Source: Theobroma cacao (taxonomy: Eukaryota; Streptophyta; Magnoliopsida; Malvales; Malvaceae). Taken from it: a stretch of DNA of 64,000 nt. Location of the stretch: the NCBI RefSeq assembly GCF_000208745.1, contig NC_030852.1, positions 34,734,167 to 34,798,166 of the forward strand, read 5' to 3'. A program made the position numbers and the translations under genes. This document shows positions 44,377-55,560 of this stretch, piece by piece. Within the stretch, counting starts at the first letter, position 1, and each line of letters opens with the position of its first letter. The notes beneath the pieces were generated by a model. The model ran no database searches and was not told where the DNA came from. It saw nothing but the letters and a program-made list of their open reading frames with translations.

Positions 44377-46085
44377 GGACAAAAATCAAGGAGGGCACGT
44401 GGCGAGGTAGAAAGGGATTTCAGTTATGGCCGTTTTCAAGGAATAACAGATCTGTTTAAGCAGGGCAGCGGCAAGTGTGGCTATCCGTCTTATTAGATTT
44501 TTTTTGTCCCATTGGGCCGCCGACCCCACCCCCATCCCAGGTGTTGGTTTTGCATAAGAAAGAAATACAAGTTGGTAATATCTTTGGGATAAGTCTGAAT
44601 TTATCTCAGGGTTTCCACGTTTCATCACTCTATACAACACAACTATCATTGAAACATGCGATCCCCTACTTGATTGGGACTCTTCCCATTTTACGCCTTT
44701 GCCACTTTAGATCATGAATTGCTTGTCTATTTCAATGTTTGATACATCCAATTTAAGTGGGGGGGTTTTAATAAATTAAATTAAATTTGAAAAAAAAAAA
44801 CTATTTCGTATGTCACAAGTTACACAGCGAAGTTTGTGATACTAAAAATGAAAAATGAGAACATATAAAATGTGCCTTTAAATGACCAAAAGCAAGCAGC
44901 ACCACTCGATGGTGCTCCCTATGATGAGAGAAAAGCAACCTTTTCCATGTCAATCTCTAGTCACGGAATAAATGAACCTTTAACAAGATGAATCAGCATC
45001 TGAAACTTCATTTTCCTTCTCCTTCACTAGAATTTGACCACTTGAGAGACATGAATGAATCTGGAAGGCAAAAATGAAAAAAATAGAAGACAGAATTAGA
45101 TATCAAGGTGGCTTTACACACCAGAAAGAAAGATTGGGAATTATTATGTTTTTTGAGACGACAGGTATTGTTTGGAAATGCATAGAGAATCATGAGAGGG
45201 TAAAAGGAGAGCTCGGGCAGGGCATTTCAATTTCTGGGTCCCTTTCTCCTTAGTGTTTGTCTGTTGGTGAATTTAGCAAATCAATGTTCATCATTTTTGG
45301 GCCAAAACTGGGGCATTCAGTCAACACTTCGTCATCATGTGTGGGTTTCTTCATCCTCTCAAATTAGACCCTTTTTTTTTTAAACTTGATCTTGTGGGAA
45401 ATTAACATGTGATTATGTGACAATACTTCGATCCTAAAGAAGCTTCAAGTTGTGGATTTGGTTCTGAGTCTTCCTGGTTCTAACTTCATTGCTATTAGTG
45501 TAAGCCGAATAATAGCACCCACCAAGTGAAAATGTTAGCAAAAGGGTGGAAAAAAGAAGAAAGTGAAACAGTTTTCAATGGTTTGATGAACTGTATGAAT
45601 GTGGTCCCATACGGTTAGCTGGTGGGAGTACAAATGTCACAAGATTTTGGCATATTAGAACTCCCTCTTCTCTCTCCCTGAACCATTGCAGCACCAGAAA
45701 AATTTTCTCCTGGCTTACACAATCCCCCAATGCTAAATCCAAAAGTATATTAGCTAATGCTCATAGTCCTCATCCAAATAGCTGGAAATTTCATTAAGTA
45801 GAAGTTGTCATTATTCTAAAACAGTTACACTACACTGCCTCATACCTGACCACACCCAGAGCCAACTTCCCTAACATGACAAATATACTCTTAAATCCCA
45901 TAATGTTTTTTTCTTTGTTTCGTGACATTTGTCTCTGTAATTTTTTAGGATTCTCCTAATCTCATTTGCCTAACAATGTCCAAACTCCAAACCAGTGTTT
46001 GATAATTTCAAGCAAGTGGTTGGGATACCGTGAAGTGGGAGAGAAGAGATGTCATTGTCCGGTAGATTTGGGCCAGTTAGAGGGC

Positions 46086-46106
46086 GGGGGGGGGGGGGGG
46101 GGGGGG
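46086..46106. repeat. Poly-G run of about 21
   Basis: Uninterrupted G homopolymer in otherwise AT-rich DNA. Its length is unreliable with most sequencing chemistries. Confidence 0.9.
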
Positions 46107-47040
46107 TAGATTTGCGGACTTTTATAATCATCTAGTGATTAAAAAAATTATTATTTCAGTGGCACAACATATTGGGAGAGAGCCCTACAACTAGGATTTT
46201 TCTGCCTCTTCAGCTGCCAAGTTGATGCATAAAGACAGTAAACTCTCGAGTCATGGGTTATTTTCTTCTGGGTATTTAATTTTTTTGGGGCCCTCACGAT
46301 CATACACATTGCATGATCATTTATTAACACACCAAAACTCTCCTACCCTTCGTTCCCTAATGGAGGCGAAAGAAAAAAGAAGTAAAAACTCTTTCTGGAT
46401 TTCGTCGCTTGTCATGTCATATCTTATTTAAATTCAGAAAACGACTACAGACATTCATATTTTGTCAATGATTTGAGTTAATTCTGATTTAGAATTAGAA
46501 AAAAAGAAAGAAACTTGTACAAGGATTCAAGTGTTACAAGTTTGCACTAGCAAAGGTTCACTGCATCAACAAATTGTATGCTTGTACTTGTTGCACATAT
46601 GGTTTGTCTAATCTCATCTTCTCCCTGCAAAATATCTCAAGGACAAAGGAAAATCAAGAAAAGAGAAAGAAAACCCAAAATTTCTCTTCATCTTTTACTT
46701 TGTCTCAAGAATAAAAGAAAAGAAAAGGAAAAGGGGAGAGAGGCATTTTGACTAGTTTTGTCTCTTGGCAGAAGCATTGGTCTTTGAAGCAAGTAGGAGG
46801 TCAGGGGCAGGCAGCCACACAAGGAAAGGTGTTCATTTTGGCCGCAGAGGGGGCTTGCGTAGCGCAAAATTCCAAAACTTTGGAGATTCATTTCAAAGAG
46901 AAAGGCTGAAAAGCAAACAATCCAGAGATCTTCTTTGTTATTCTCCAGGTCCTACTATGAAATTCAATCATGGCTGTACACGTAATGTCAGGTTAACGGT
47001 CTTCCATCTCCTCGTTCAGTGCAAGTCGTGCAACTAAAAG

Positions 47041-47066
47041 CCCGCCCCGCCCCCCTCAACCCCCCA
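47041..47066 (-). other. G-rich block, candidate G-quadruplex
   Basis: On the minus strand five or more G-tracts of 3-6 separated by 1-4 bases (plus strand: CCCGCCCCGCCCCCC, then CCCCCCACCCC). Meets the usual G3+N1-7 quadruplex pattern. No gene or promoter is identified next to it. Confidence 0.6.
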
Positions 47067-49243
47067 CCCCGGTCCCTCCTCCTTTTGGTCCCCACCCCTT
47101 GATTTCCAGCTCAGCCATCACTGTTTGATTGTTTTCTCCGAGGGGCACGGCTGTGATCCTCGTGGTCCCACTAATCTTTGCCATCTCATCAGCCTGATAT
47201 GGACCCTCCATTTTGGATAAGCGTGGCTCGTTTTCGGATATCCACATAAGCATCCTGGCCCATCATCTTGTGGGCTTCTTAATTTTTCTGTGGCCCCCTA
47301 AAAGGAAAATGACCCTTAAACCTTTCAACTTTTTACTATTTATTACCACAGTATTCTGCATATGCCCTATAAATTGTGCTGGTGAAAAGCATTCACAACT
47401 TCTACCAGAACTGATAAATTTTTGTAGGCTTTAAGTCTGTACACAATTTTGCAGGGAGGAAGCTGAGAGACTTCAATTCCATTAGAACCTGAAGAAAGTT
47501 ATTTCGCAACAATAGGACCTGAAATACATCAATAGTCAAAATTAATGCTTTAGGTTCCATATAGTATTAGCCCAAAAGTTTAAACCCTGAATTTTGATAT
47601 TTACAGCACTTGGTTTTTAAGTTTTTTAGCTTTAGTTTAATTGATATTTTCATTATTTATTTTTTATATATTATTCAAATTTTTATAAAAATAATATCGA
47701 TCAACAGAATCTTGATAATTTAAAAGTGTTAGGAATAATCATTGATATCGGACTAGGTCTAATATTGACATCCTACACGATAAAATTGGGAACAAAGGTA
47801 CAACCATTTGAAAAAAAAAAAAAAAATAATAATAAAAAAGGAGTAAAGAGAGAGAGGTGAGTTTGGAGGATGAGGTGGTCACATGAAGTACGTATGGGAT
47901 ATTTGCTCCTTAAATTCCAATGTTTCCATGTGCTCCATCCCCAACCGCAACTAGGCAGTAAAAGCAAAAATCCTGAGAGGCCCATATGGCAAGTGCAAGT
48001 GGAGAAAGGGAAAAAGGAAAAGCAAAAATGAGGAAGGGCCATAGGCCGTATAATCTCCTACTCATGCGTTGCGCGTGGAAAAGCAGGCAGGTAGGGCCAT
48101 GGGCCATGGGGATGGCTTCTCTTTCATTTTCACCGACCGACACCACAGTGATATGAGACGAAATGTACAGAGATACCCTTCCCCTAAGAAATACTACCTA
48201 CAAGCATAGGTACATGCATTTACTAAGTATCCCATGAATTATGTTAATAGATATATTTAATAGAAAAGCCCACAACTCTGAACTCACCATCCACACCCAA
48301 TTCTTGTGGGATTGGGATTGTAGTTACATGCGCCCATGCTCTACCTCTGCCACTTGTTTGCATTTCCACTGACTATCTTTACCATAAAATGTTTATGGCT
48401 TTCTCCATTTCCAAACACCCGCACTTGACTGAACACACACGCACACACCCTCTCTCTCAACTCTAAAAATATCTCTCTCCTCTTTTCTTCTGCGCATTAT
48501 ATCTTGTCACCAGATAAAATGAAGACAAAGTCACTGTTTAGATTGTTCAAATCTTGAATGTTTTTTCTTTGTCCATATCTATGCATGTGTTGCACCATTG
48601 ATAGACAATAGTTCTAACAATTTATTTAAGGAACTAATTAGTTGTGTTTCTCCTCTGTATAGCAAATTGATGAGTTGTTAAAACAGAACAACTGTTATTG
48701 TTCTGTCAGTGCCCATTTTGGGGTGATGTTCTCTCTCTTTCTGGTTTGGTCTTCTGGACATTATAAATCAAGGCCCAGGAGTAGTGGTCTGTCCGTCTTC
48801 TTTGAAAAAGTCCTATCCTATCCATGGAGCAGAGGCCCGTGTGGCTCAACTGGACCATTGTTATTCAGTCTGATAAGAAAGCGGAGATTCTCCTCTTTCA
48901 GTCCACTCCATTAACACTGAAATGGAGGCCTATCTTTTTAGAATTAGAACATTTTTATGGGCTAAAATGCTCCAATGCAATCACCGAAATAGACGAGCTT
49001 CTCCATTTTCAGTCCACAATCCAACCCAACATGGCAATGAATAGAGGCAAAAGCGTGGATGTTATGTTATCGTGCATGTGTGCTTGTGATTTAGCGGAAA
49101 CAGCAGGCGCAAAACTAACAAATCCACCCCCTTTTCTCTCTTTTCCTGTTCGACCAAACAGTGCTCAAGCCTTGGTTTAGGAGGGTTTTATCCTGGAATC
49201 TAAAACCCGAATACCTGAACCCAAGGAAAACCTGAAGCAAGCC

Positions 49244-49930
49244 ATGGAGGAGGCAGGTGCTCAGCCCGTCTGCGCGCAAGAAGCGCTGGCTTTACTGAAT
49301 TGCGTTACCCAGTCTTCTTTTGATCAAGAAAAATGCATCCGTCTCTTGCATTCTCTCCGACAGTGCGTCCTCGATAAGGTACTGTTACTAATTCCCAGAC
49401 TCCATTTTTAGGAAAAATTTGTGAAATTCTGTTTAAATTGTGATAAATTGGTAGTTTGATTAATCCATATAGGTCAATTATGTATTCTTTATTTGTATCC
49501 AAACCCCTAATGCAATACCGAAATTGCTCCAATTAAGTCATTGGTTTTTGCAATGTGGAATAGTTAAATCTAAGTATGATCTGTGCAAGTTTTAATGGTA
49601 TCTATTTGAGCTCTCCGATTCAGTTAGTTCAGCATCAATTGGGTGTTTTGGTAGAATAGTTTTTGGTGTCACTGAACAAAAACAATTAGGACTTGTTATC
49701 CCCATGAAATTATGAGCAAATGCACTCATTTTCCCCATGTTTCATGATTATTCACCTTGGATTTATTTAAAAACATGTTTGCCAACATGCTTGTCTTTAT
49801 GGATTCTGTGTGAATGTGTCTTTCTAACTTCTGCTTTCTTGCGAGCCATTCCTCTTTGCAGAAAGTAAAGAAATTTTCACTAGATAATCAAGACCAGCAG
49901 GACACAGATTCAGTTAGCAAGAAGAATTGA
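49244..49930 (+). CDS. Twin CX9C (CHCH) mitochondrial protein, Cox19/Cox23-like
   Basis: Two coding exons, 49244-49378 and 49862-49930, joined in phase 0, giving 67 residues. Two CX9C motifs (residues 10-20, C-AQEALALLN-C, and 31-41, C-IRLLHSLRQ-C) make a helical hairpin with two disulfides. This is the signature of small proteins imported into the mitochondrial intermembrane space by Mia40/Erv1. It resembles the Arabidopsis 'Cox19 family protein (CHCH motif)' At1g02160 and the COX23/CHCHD7 group, which assist cytochrome c oxidase copper delivery or assembly. The lysine-rich end (KKVKKFSL ... VSKKN) fits. The ATG at 49244 is in a good context (GCCATGG). Too short for ordinary ORF cut-offs and easily missed. 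The exact CHCH subfamily is uncertain. Confidence 0.87.
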
Positions 49931-51343
49931 TGAAATCTTGTGTTGGAAGAATATATCACCAGATGGCCTTACATTTTTTTTATCTTGTATTGTTGAGAAA
50001 CATAATTGTTTCTTCAATCAGTTGTTGAGAAACCAGATGCTCAGTCAAAAATGCTTCCATTGTGAACTGAAATTCATACTCAATATTGAACTTGACATGG
50101 TATCCACTTATCTGCTGTTGGCTGAGAACTTCTTTAGAAAGGTTAGATGGTGGCGCCACTGGTGTGTGTCTTTGTGATGTTTGCTTGCTCAGGCTCAAAG
50201 CCTGTTTCATTTTACCAGATGCAATTGCGATCGAGCCTGCAAAAGTAAATATTTCCTAATTTGGAGTCTAAACATCAAATAAGTCGTGTTGTTTTATGAA
50301 CATATTGTTAATGGTGATCTGGGTTGGAGTTCCCTTGGCCTGGATCATTCTACCTGATATTAGAACCTCTTAAGATCATGAATCGCAGAAGAATGGATTC
50401 TTCTTTTCGATATGGTGCAATGCAAGGAAAATATATACACAAGTTTGAACATGATGATTTAACTTGGTTATTACCGCTCTTTGGAAATTGTTTTTCTGCT
50501 GTCCATGGAGAACCATTTCTGTTGGAAGATATATTCCTTTTTTTGTTTATATATTCTTTTTATTTCCCTGGAGTTTGGCTTGTTGGTCTGCTTGGAGGAT
50601 TTAAATAGTTTGTTTGGCTAATACATAAATTTGTATGATGTAATACTAAAATATTCTTGAATGGTCAGGGAGAACATTCTGGAGCTGAGAACTGTAGAAA
50701 TTCCAGCCATGGGTTGCTTTATGAACATCTTTAGTAATCAGTTGGTCCTTGTACCACACCCTGTTGGTCGAAATCTACAACTACCAAATTCTTCTAATCT
50801 TCACCCAAACTGTTCATAACTTTTCTCAGTTGTTTAATTCTGCAAGCTGGATTGCTTAGAATTCGGATGGCGCAAAGCATTCAGGACCTGCAATTGCTAG
50901 TAGGCCAGGGCTTGGTAGATGCCATTTGTTTTAGTAACATAATTAGCCATAGAAACCTATAAACTCAGTACAGTAGTTTTCCAGAATTACTTGAGTCAAT
51001 TACATAAGATGGAGCGGTTGCATGCTGAACAAATGAGTATCCTAGCAATGAGACAATGGAGGGAATGCTAGAAAACTGGGGCAGAAAAGAGACTGAAAAT
51101 CTGAATACCACCAAACGTGAAAATGACATTATCAACATCCACAAAAGCCCAAGTGATTAATCGAAATCTCTAATTACAAACATTTAGAACCATGGTTACA
51201 CATCATCCATCCCCCAACAAAATGCCAAATGTAACAATTCCCATCTCTGTCTCCTTTTTCTCACTCTTTAGTCTTAACTTAAACCCAAAAAAGAGAAAAA
51301 AAAAAAAAACCCTCAGCACCCCAACCTAGCTCCATTAGCAAGC
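49931..51343. other. 3' region of the CX9C gene and spacer
   Basis: Probably a long 3'UTR for the CX9C gene followed by spacer and, at the right, the 3'UTR of the AG-peptide gene. No coding exon seen. Confidence 0.4.
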
Positions 51344-51655
51344 TCAAAAGCTGAAGCAGAAATCAGCAGCGTGAATGAGGTATGTCAGCACCAGCGCCAC
51401 CAGCATCAACACGTATGCGATTCCTTGGTCAATCGACGTCCCTGTTTGCCCCCCATCAAAAAGTTAAATTTTAAACATGATTTCAAATGGCATTTGATCT
51501 CAGATCTAAAGAAAAACAAAGAGAGAGAACTAACCATCGCTTGTGGGGGCAGGGGCGGGAGCAGAGGACTGGGCCTGAACAGCAGCAGGCAAGGCAATCA
51601 TAGCAAAAACGAGAGCTACAAAAACAGCTGCAAGAGAAACCCTGGAAACTGCCAT
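51344..51655 (-). CDS. Arabinogalactan peptide (AGP16/20/41-like)
   Basis: Minus strand, two exons 51655-51535 and 51441-51344 (phase 1), 72 residues. Layout: secretion signal (MAVSRVSLAAVFVALVFAMI, cleaved about after QA at residues 28-29); a very short mature peptide QSSAPAPAPTSDG whose Pro residues in Ala-Pro/Ser-Pro context are expected to be hydroxylated and carry arabinogalactan; then a hydrophobic tail (TSIDQGIAYVLMLVALVLTY) that is the GPI-attachment signal. The mature product is a GPI-anchored, heavily glycosylated peptide of about a dozen residues on the outer plasma membrane. The frame split by the intron and the short length make it easy to miss. TSIDQGIAYVLMLVALVLTY is nearly invariant in the AGP16/20/41 group as I recall it. 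Confidence 0.95.
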
Positions 51656-51910
51656 TCTTCCTTTCCGAAAAAACAGAAAATGCTCGATCTCTCTCTGCGA
51701 TGCTTCTCAAATTTAGCTTTTGTTCAAAGACACTCCTGCAATGGCACAGGAGAGCCTCGCAGAGAGAGAAAGAGAGGAAAAAGAAAAGCTCTTTCCTTCT
51801 TTCTTCTTCTTGTTGTTGAAGAAGAGGAAGGAGCAGAATATCCGGTGGCCAAGGAAACAGAGAGAGTTTCTGATGATGTGACGACGGAAAGCAACAAGGG
51901 GTTGGAGGTG

Positions 51911-51918
51911 CTTTTATA
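51911..51918 (-). promoter_or_regulatory. TATA box of the AG-peptide gene
   Basis: TATAAAAG on the minus strand (GCATATAAAAGCACC), about 255 bp upstream of the ATG, implying a leader of about 0.2 kb. Confidence 0.6.
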
Positions 51919-54900
51919 TGCAGCGGTAGAGGTGGGGAGAGAAAACAGGTGTGACCAGTAACCGGTCAGTAAAAGAATAGGGAAGGATTTGTGGGGTGGA
52001 ACCGAACCGTAATTTTCGGAGCGTTTGGACCCGGTTTGCGCTTGGCTGTTGCCTAGGATTACCGAGTCAGAGTCGCCCCCCATGTGATTCCTCCCCGCCC
52101 CTGCCAGCCTCCCTTTCTTTTCCTGATTTTTTTTTCCTTTGGGTGACAGAACAGTTTGTGACCTTAGTTGGCTCCATCTGCTTCGGTTCTGATTCGCCCA
52201 CGTGTTGTACCCCTTTTCTCCTTTTTCTTTTTGGTAGTTTTTTACCATTTATTTATTAATAAGCTTTTTAACTTCTTTCTTTTCTCAATTTACCCTGATG
52301 GTTAATAACAGAGACCATGGTTCATGGTTCATGTTTCATGGTAATATTTATATAAGTATAATGGGACTTAGGATATTGGGTATCCAAGAATTAATATGAT
52401 GGAGTTTGAGTAATAGATATCTTAAAGTAATATCTGAAATTTATCCAAATCTGAGACGGTAATAAAAATTTTACTTGAACTCACTTTAAATCTAAATATA
52501 AATTATCTGAATTTTATATTTCCTGGTCAAAATTTACACATAACTTTGTAGAATTGATTGATGTGACATTGAGCCCATTTTCTCCCAAAGCAACCCCATG
52601 GGCCCAAGTTTCTATACGGGGTGTAACTTGTTTTCTTTTTTATAAAAGATGGGTCTACTCATAATTGAATTATTAAGAAGAGAATTGGTATGTTAAGTGA
52701 GATAAATAGGAACAAACAATACAATTGTCATTACCTAAACTAAACTAAGGGATTAAACACAAGATGCTGCTGCATGAAGTTGGCGAGGTGAATCTGTTTA
52801 CAGTTTTACTTTTTTTTTTCCTCGTTAATGGTAATTAATTTGCAATTTGACAAAATTTCTCTCATGGTTGTGCTTTAGAATCTGTTCTGAAAGCCAGCAA
52901 ATGCCAACAAGCATTCGTGTGACTAAACAAAGAATTGTGGAAGTTCTGGCAGAACAACAGCACAGCAAATGCCAACAATCATTCCCTTCTGTGAAGATTC
53001 CCTTCACCTTAATCATTACGAGCTTGAATCTTCCACATGAAAATATTAAGGCAAAGATTCTTGAGTGCTTTTTCATTTAATAAGCAAGGAATAAAACCAT
53101 CTCCTTCATCATATTCATATAAATTATGTTAGGAAAGAAAACCAGTGCAAATGGAAAAGGGAAATGAATTGATGAATTGATTGATTGCATGCCATGTATA
53201 GGTTATTTGAATGAGAATATTGTTGAAAATAAAAAAGTTAGCAGTGCTAAACTTTCTCTCCTCTCATCTTCAGTGTTTCACCATATTCCTGCTGGGTTTT
53301 GTTTATGCTGCATGTCAAGCGATAATGAGATGGCAGAGCTAGATTTTCAATGCAGGTTATGGCTCTTGTGTTGTCTACATCAAGATATTGAAGGGCTCTT
53401 ATCCTTTTCTGTCATGATGAAGAATTCTTTCTTAACAAAGTGTCAAAGCTGATTAATTACACACTCTTGACATATAGGGATTTGGTGGTTTGCTGATCAA
53501 ATTGCCTTGGCCGATAAGCATCCTGGGGAGGCAATTGGGTCAACCATTTCTAATCAAATTCATAAAAAAATTGAACCATCATTACATAAAACATCACTTG
53601 TCTGTCTCAACAATTAATAAAACCCAACTGCAAGAGAAGCTGCAATACATTCATGTCAAACGATCGGGGTCTTGACATTTTTTTTTTTTGGAAATGTGGA
53701 TATTTGTATTGAAGGGTAGAAAGTTACAGGAGGGAGGTGAAGAAAATTTTCACCCATTGAAACATCCTTAATCCTTGCGTTGCAAGGTCTACCCTGCCCT
53801 GAAGTACATCTAAAAAAACACAAGACCAGGGCTCAGACATCCTTGATGACGCATGAAGGGGGGGTCTTGACATATTACAGCAATGAAATCGATGGCTGCT
53901 TGATTCATTGTTTCTTTTAAATGCTGATTTAAAACCTCCTTATCCATTTGGGGAGTTCTAGTTAGCCTGAGAGGTCTCATTCACCCCATATTTTCACGAC
54001 ACCCAAGCACTTCGACATTGGTCAGTAAATAATTGACCCATTGCTGCTGGGTTTAAGCTATCAATATCCCAAACTAGTACTTTGATGCTATGGCTGGTCG
54101 CTTCAGAGCCACATGTTTTCCTGACATTGGACCCATCAAACAAGTGGGATGTCAAGAAACATACATCATGAAGGATGAAGCTTTAACAAACTTGAAACGC
54201 ATACACAGTGATTCTAAAAAAGGCCATACTGGTACATCAGGGTCTAAAGAGAAAGATTTTTGCACTGTTTGGACCTTGGACAATACAAAACTTTACTAAC
54301 TCTACTACGATTCTATAGTCTAAACACAGAAAGCAATCTTCTCTGAAAGTTTTTACAGTATCATCAACAATAAGAACTGTAAATTTCTAACATTTTTTCC
54401 CCATATGTAGCTAAATGTTCTTGCCGTGTATGAGAGGTCACAAGTAACTGTCATATTTAATGGGAAACCTAACAGGTGAGAAAACTGGGCGTATTACTCC
54501 ATAGTCCTTTATATCAATGATGGCTCTGTTAGACTTTCTTGTTCTTCTTCATCCTCATCTTCTAATCTCTACAAATAACAAGGCTCGAAAGATTTTGTAA
54601 TGAGATCTTCGAGTTGTCAAATGCTTCAATCATGTTACAGATAAGAGTTGTCATGTGCTTCTCGTGTAAAAGGGACCGCCATGTCTTGTTTTCATTCTTT
54701 TGCAGCAGATGTTGCTTGTCCAACTTCTTTCTTTTCCATTTTTTTCTTAATTGCAGTCGAAATAAACATGTTCGGCAGATCCTTATATTGAAACAATACT
54801 TGCAATGGATGAGGACCTGAGACAGAAATTCTGAAACTCTTGTTTGGGATGTTTGTCACGGTCCTCATGGAGCAAAGCATGCTACTGATTCTGAGGAGGC

Positions 54901-55167
54901 TAGGTATATGTAGTCCAAGCCTTAGGCAATTAGTACAAAAGAAATTGAAACTATATTTCCATTACAATAAAGTGGTAATCAATGATAACGCCAAATTACA
55001 TAATTAATGAAATATAATACACTGACACCAACTATCGAAGCTACTTCAAAAGTACAGAATATTGCAAGACTTTATCAGTTAAAGCATGATGATATACAGT
55101 AGAGGAATAGAGTAGGCTGATATAATTCATACTGAAGCAAGAGCAGACGGGTGCCTGAAATTAACCT
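51919..55167. other. Intergenic spacer
   Basis: AG-peptide promoter at the left. Contains a 16 bp direct repeat CAGCAAATGCCAACAA (52895-52910 and 52963-52978) and one retroposon (53679-53860). Several 60-80-codon frames show no domain. The right end is the 3' flank of the DUF7722 gene. Confidence 0.45.
53679..53860 (-). mobile_element. Short retroposon with 13 bp target-site duplication
   Basis: The left end is an oligo-T run (poly-A tail of a minus-strand insertion) and the body is 182 bp. The 13-mer GGGGTCTTGACAT lies directly before (53666-53678) and after (53861-53873). No open frame and no clear pol III A/B boxes, so a 5'-truncated LINE tail is the best guess. The body differs from that of the 32745-32941 insertion. 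Confidence 0.8.
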
Positions 55168-55437
55168 CTATTCATTCTGGGAAGGCCAGAGAAAGGCTCC
55201 CATAGCAAACTTTCTCTTTTGGTTGACATCTCCAATGACGGGCAGCCCATACTCATTAAGCAGGCAGTCCAGCTGCCGCTCGGGCATGTTCTCGTAGTCA
55301 CTCTTCTTGTACCTTGGATAGTGAAGTGGCATCTGAAAGTAACAGCACTTATCATTCCTCTTTGCTTGGTGATGGTTCCCATTAGGCCTTAACCCAGCCA
55401 TTGCATACGAGGCGTTGGGGCAGCTTGTTCCGCTCAT
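55168..55437 (-). CDS. DUF7722-type small protein, unknown function
   Basis: 89 residues, apparently one exon. The C-terminal half FQMPLHYPRYKKSDYE ... LDCLLNEYGLPVIGDV ... KRKFAMGAFLWP is the conserved core of a plant-specific family (DUF7722 as I recall it) with no assigned biochemical role. The N-terminus (MSGTSCPNASYAMAGLRPNG) is polar and variable. The frame stays open to 55560, but a good TATA box lies in that extension at 55497-55491, so the ATG at 55437 is the real start. No membrane segment or signal peptide. Family members occur in many eudicots as small, stand-alone proteins. Confidence 0.82.
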   Translation of the reverse strand: MSGTSCPNASYAMAGLRPNGNHHQAKRNDKCCYFQMPLHYPRYKKSDYENMPERQLDCLLNEYGLPVIGDVNQKRKFAMGAFLWPSQNE

Positions 55438-55490
55438 CTTCACCTTTGTACTCTTTTGTCGAAGCACATAGGAATGGTGTCGAGTTAGCC

Positions 55491-55497
55491 TTTTATA
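55491..55497 (-). promoter_or_regulatory. TATA box that fixes the DUF7722 start
   Basis: TATAAAA on the minus strand (GCCTATAAAAGGC) 54-60 bases upstream of ATG 55437. It predicts a transcription start at about 55465 and a leader of only about 30 nt, ruling out the longer open frame as protein. Confidence 0.65.
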
Positions 55498-55560
55498 GGC
55501 AACCGGAGGATCAGGGTGTAGAGGGGGAGAGAACACAGGAGGGAGTACTAGAACAGGCAA

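Larger units (their letters stand above)
43150..49243. other. Intergenic region (6.1 kb)
   Basis: CRF 3'UTR, then spacer. Contains a (TA)26 microsatellite, a 21-G run, a C-rich (G-rich on minus) block at 47041-47066 and two small minus-strand coding-like pieces near 45000-45350 (see findings). No gene I can confirm. Confidence 0.5.

Noticed and set aside
47056..47253. Minus-strand open frame of 65 codons
   Set aside because: Ends in a Gly-rich tail caused by the C-rich block, matches nothing known and lacks promoter or splice signals.
51371..51961. Plus-strand open frame of 196 codons
   Set aside because: Runs antisense through both exons, the intron and the promoter of the AG-peptide gene. 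Shadow frame.
51724..52248. Minus-strand open frame of 174 codons upstream of the AG-peptide gene
   Set aside because: It contains the AG-peptide TATA box and leader, is low-complexity (Lys/Ser/Arg) and matches no family. Promoter sequence, not a gene.
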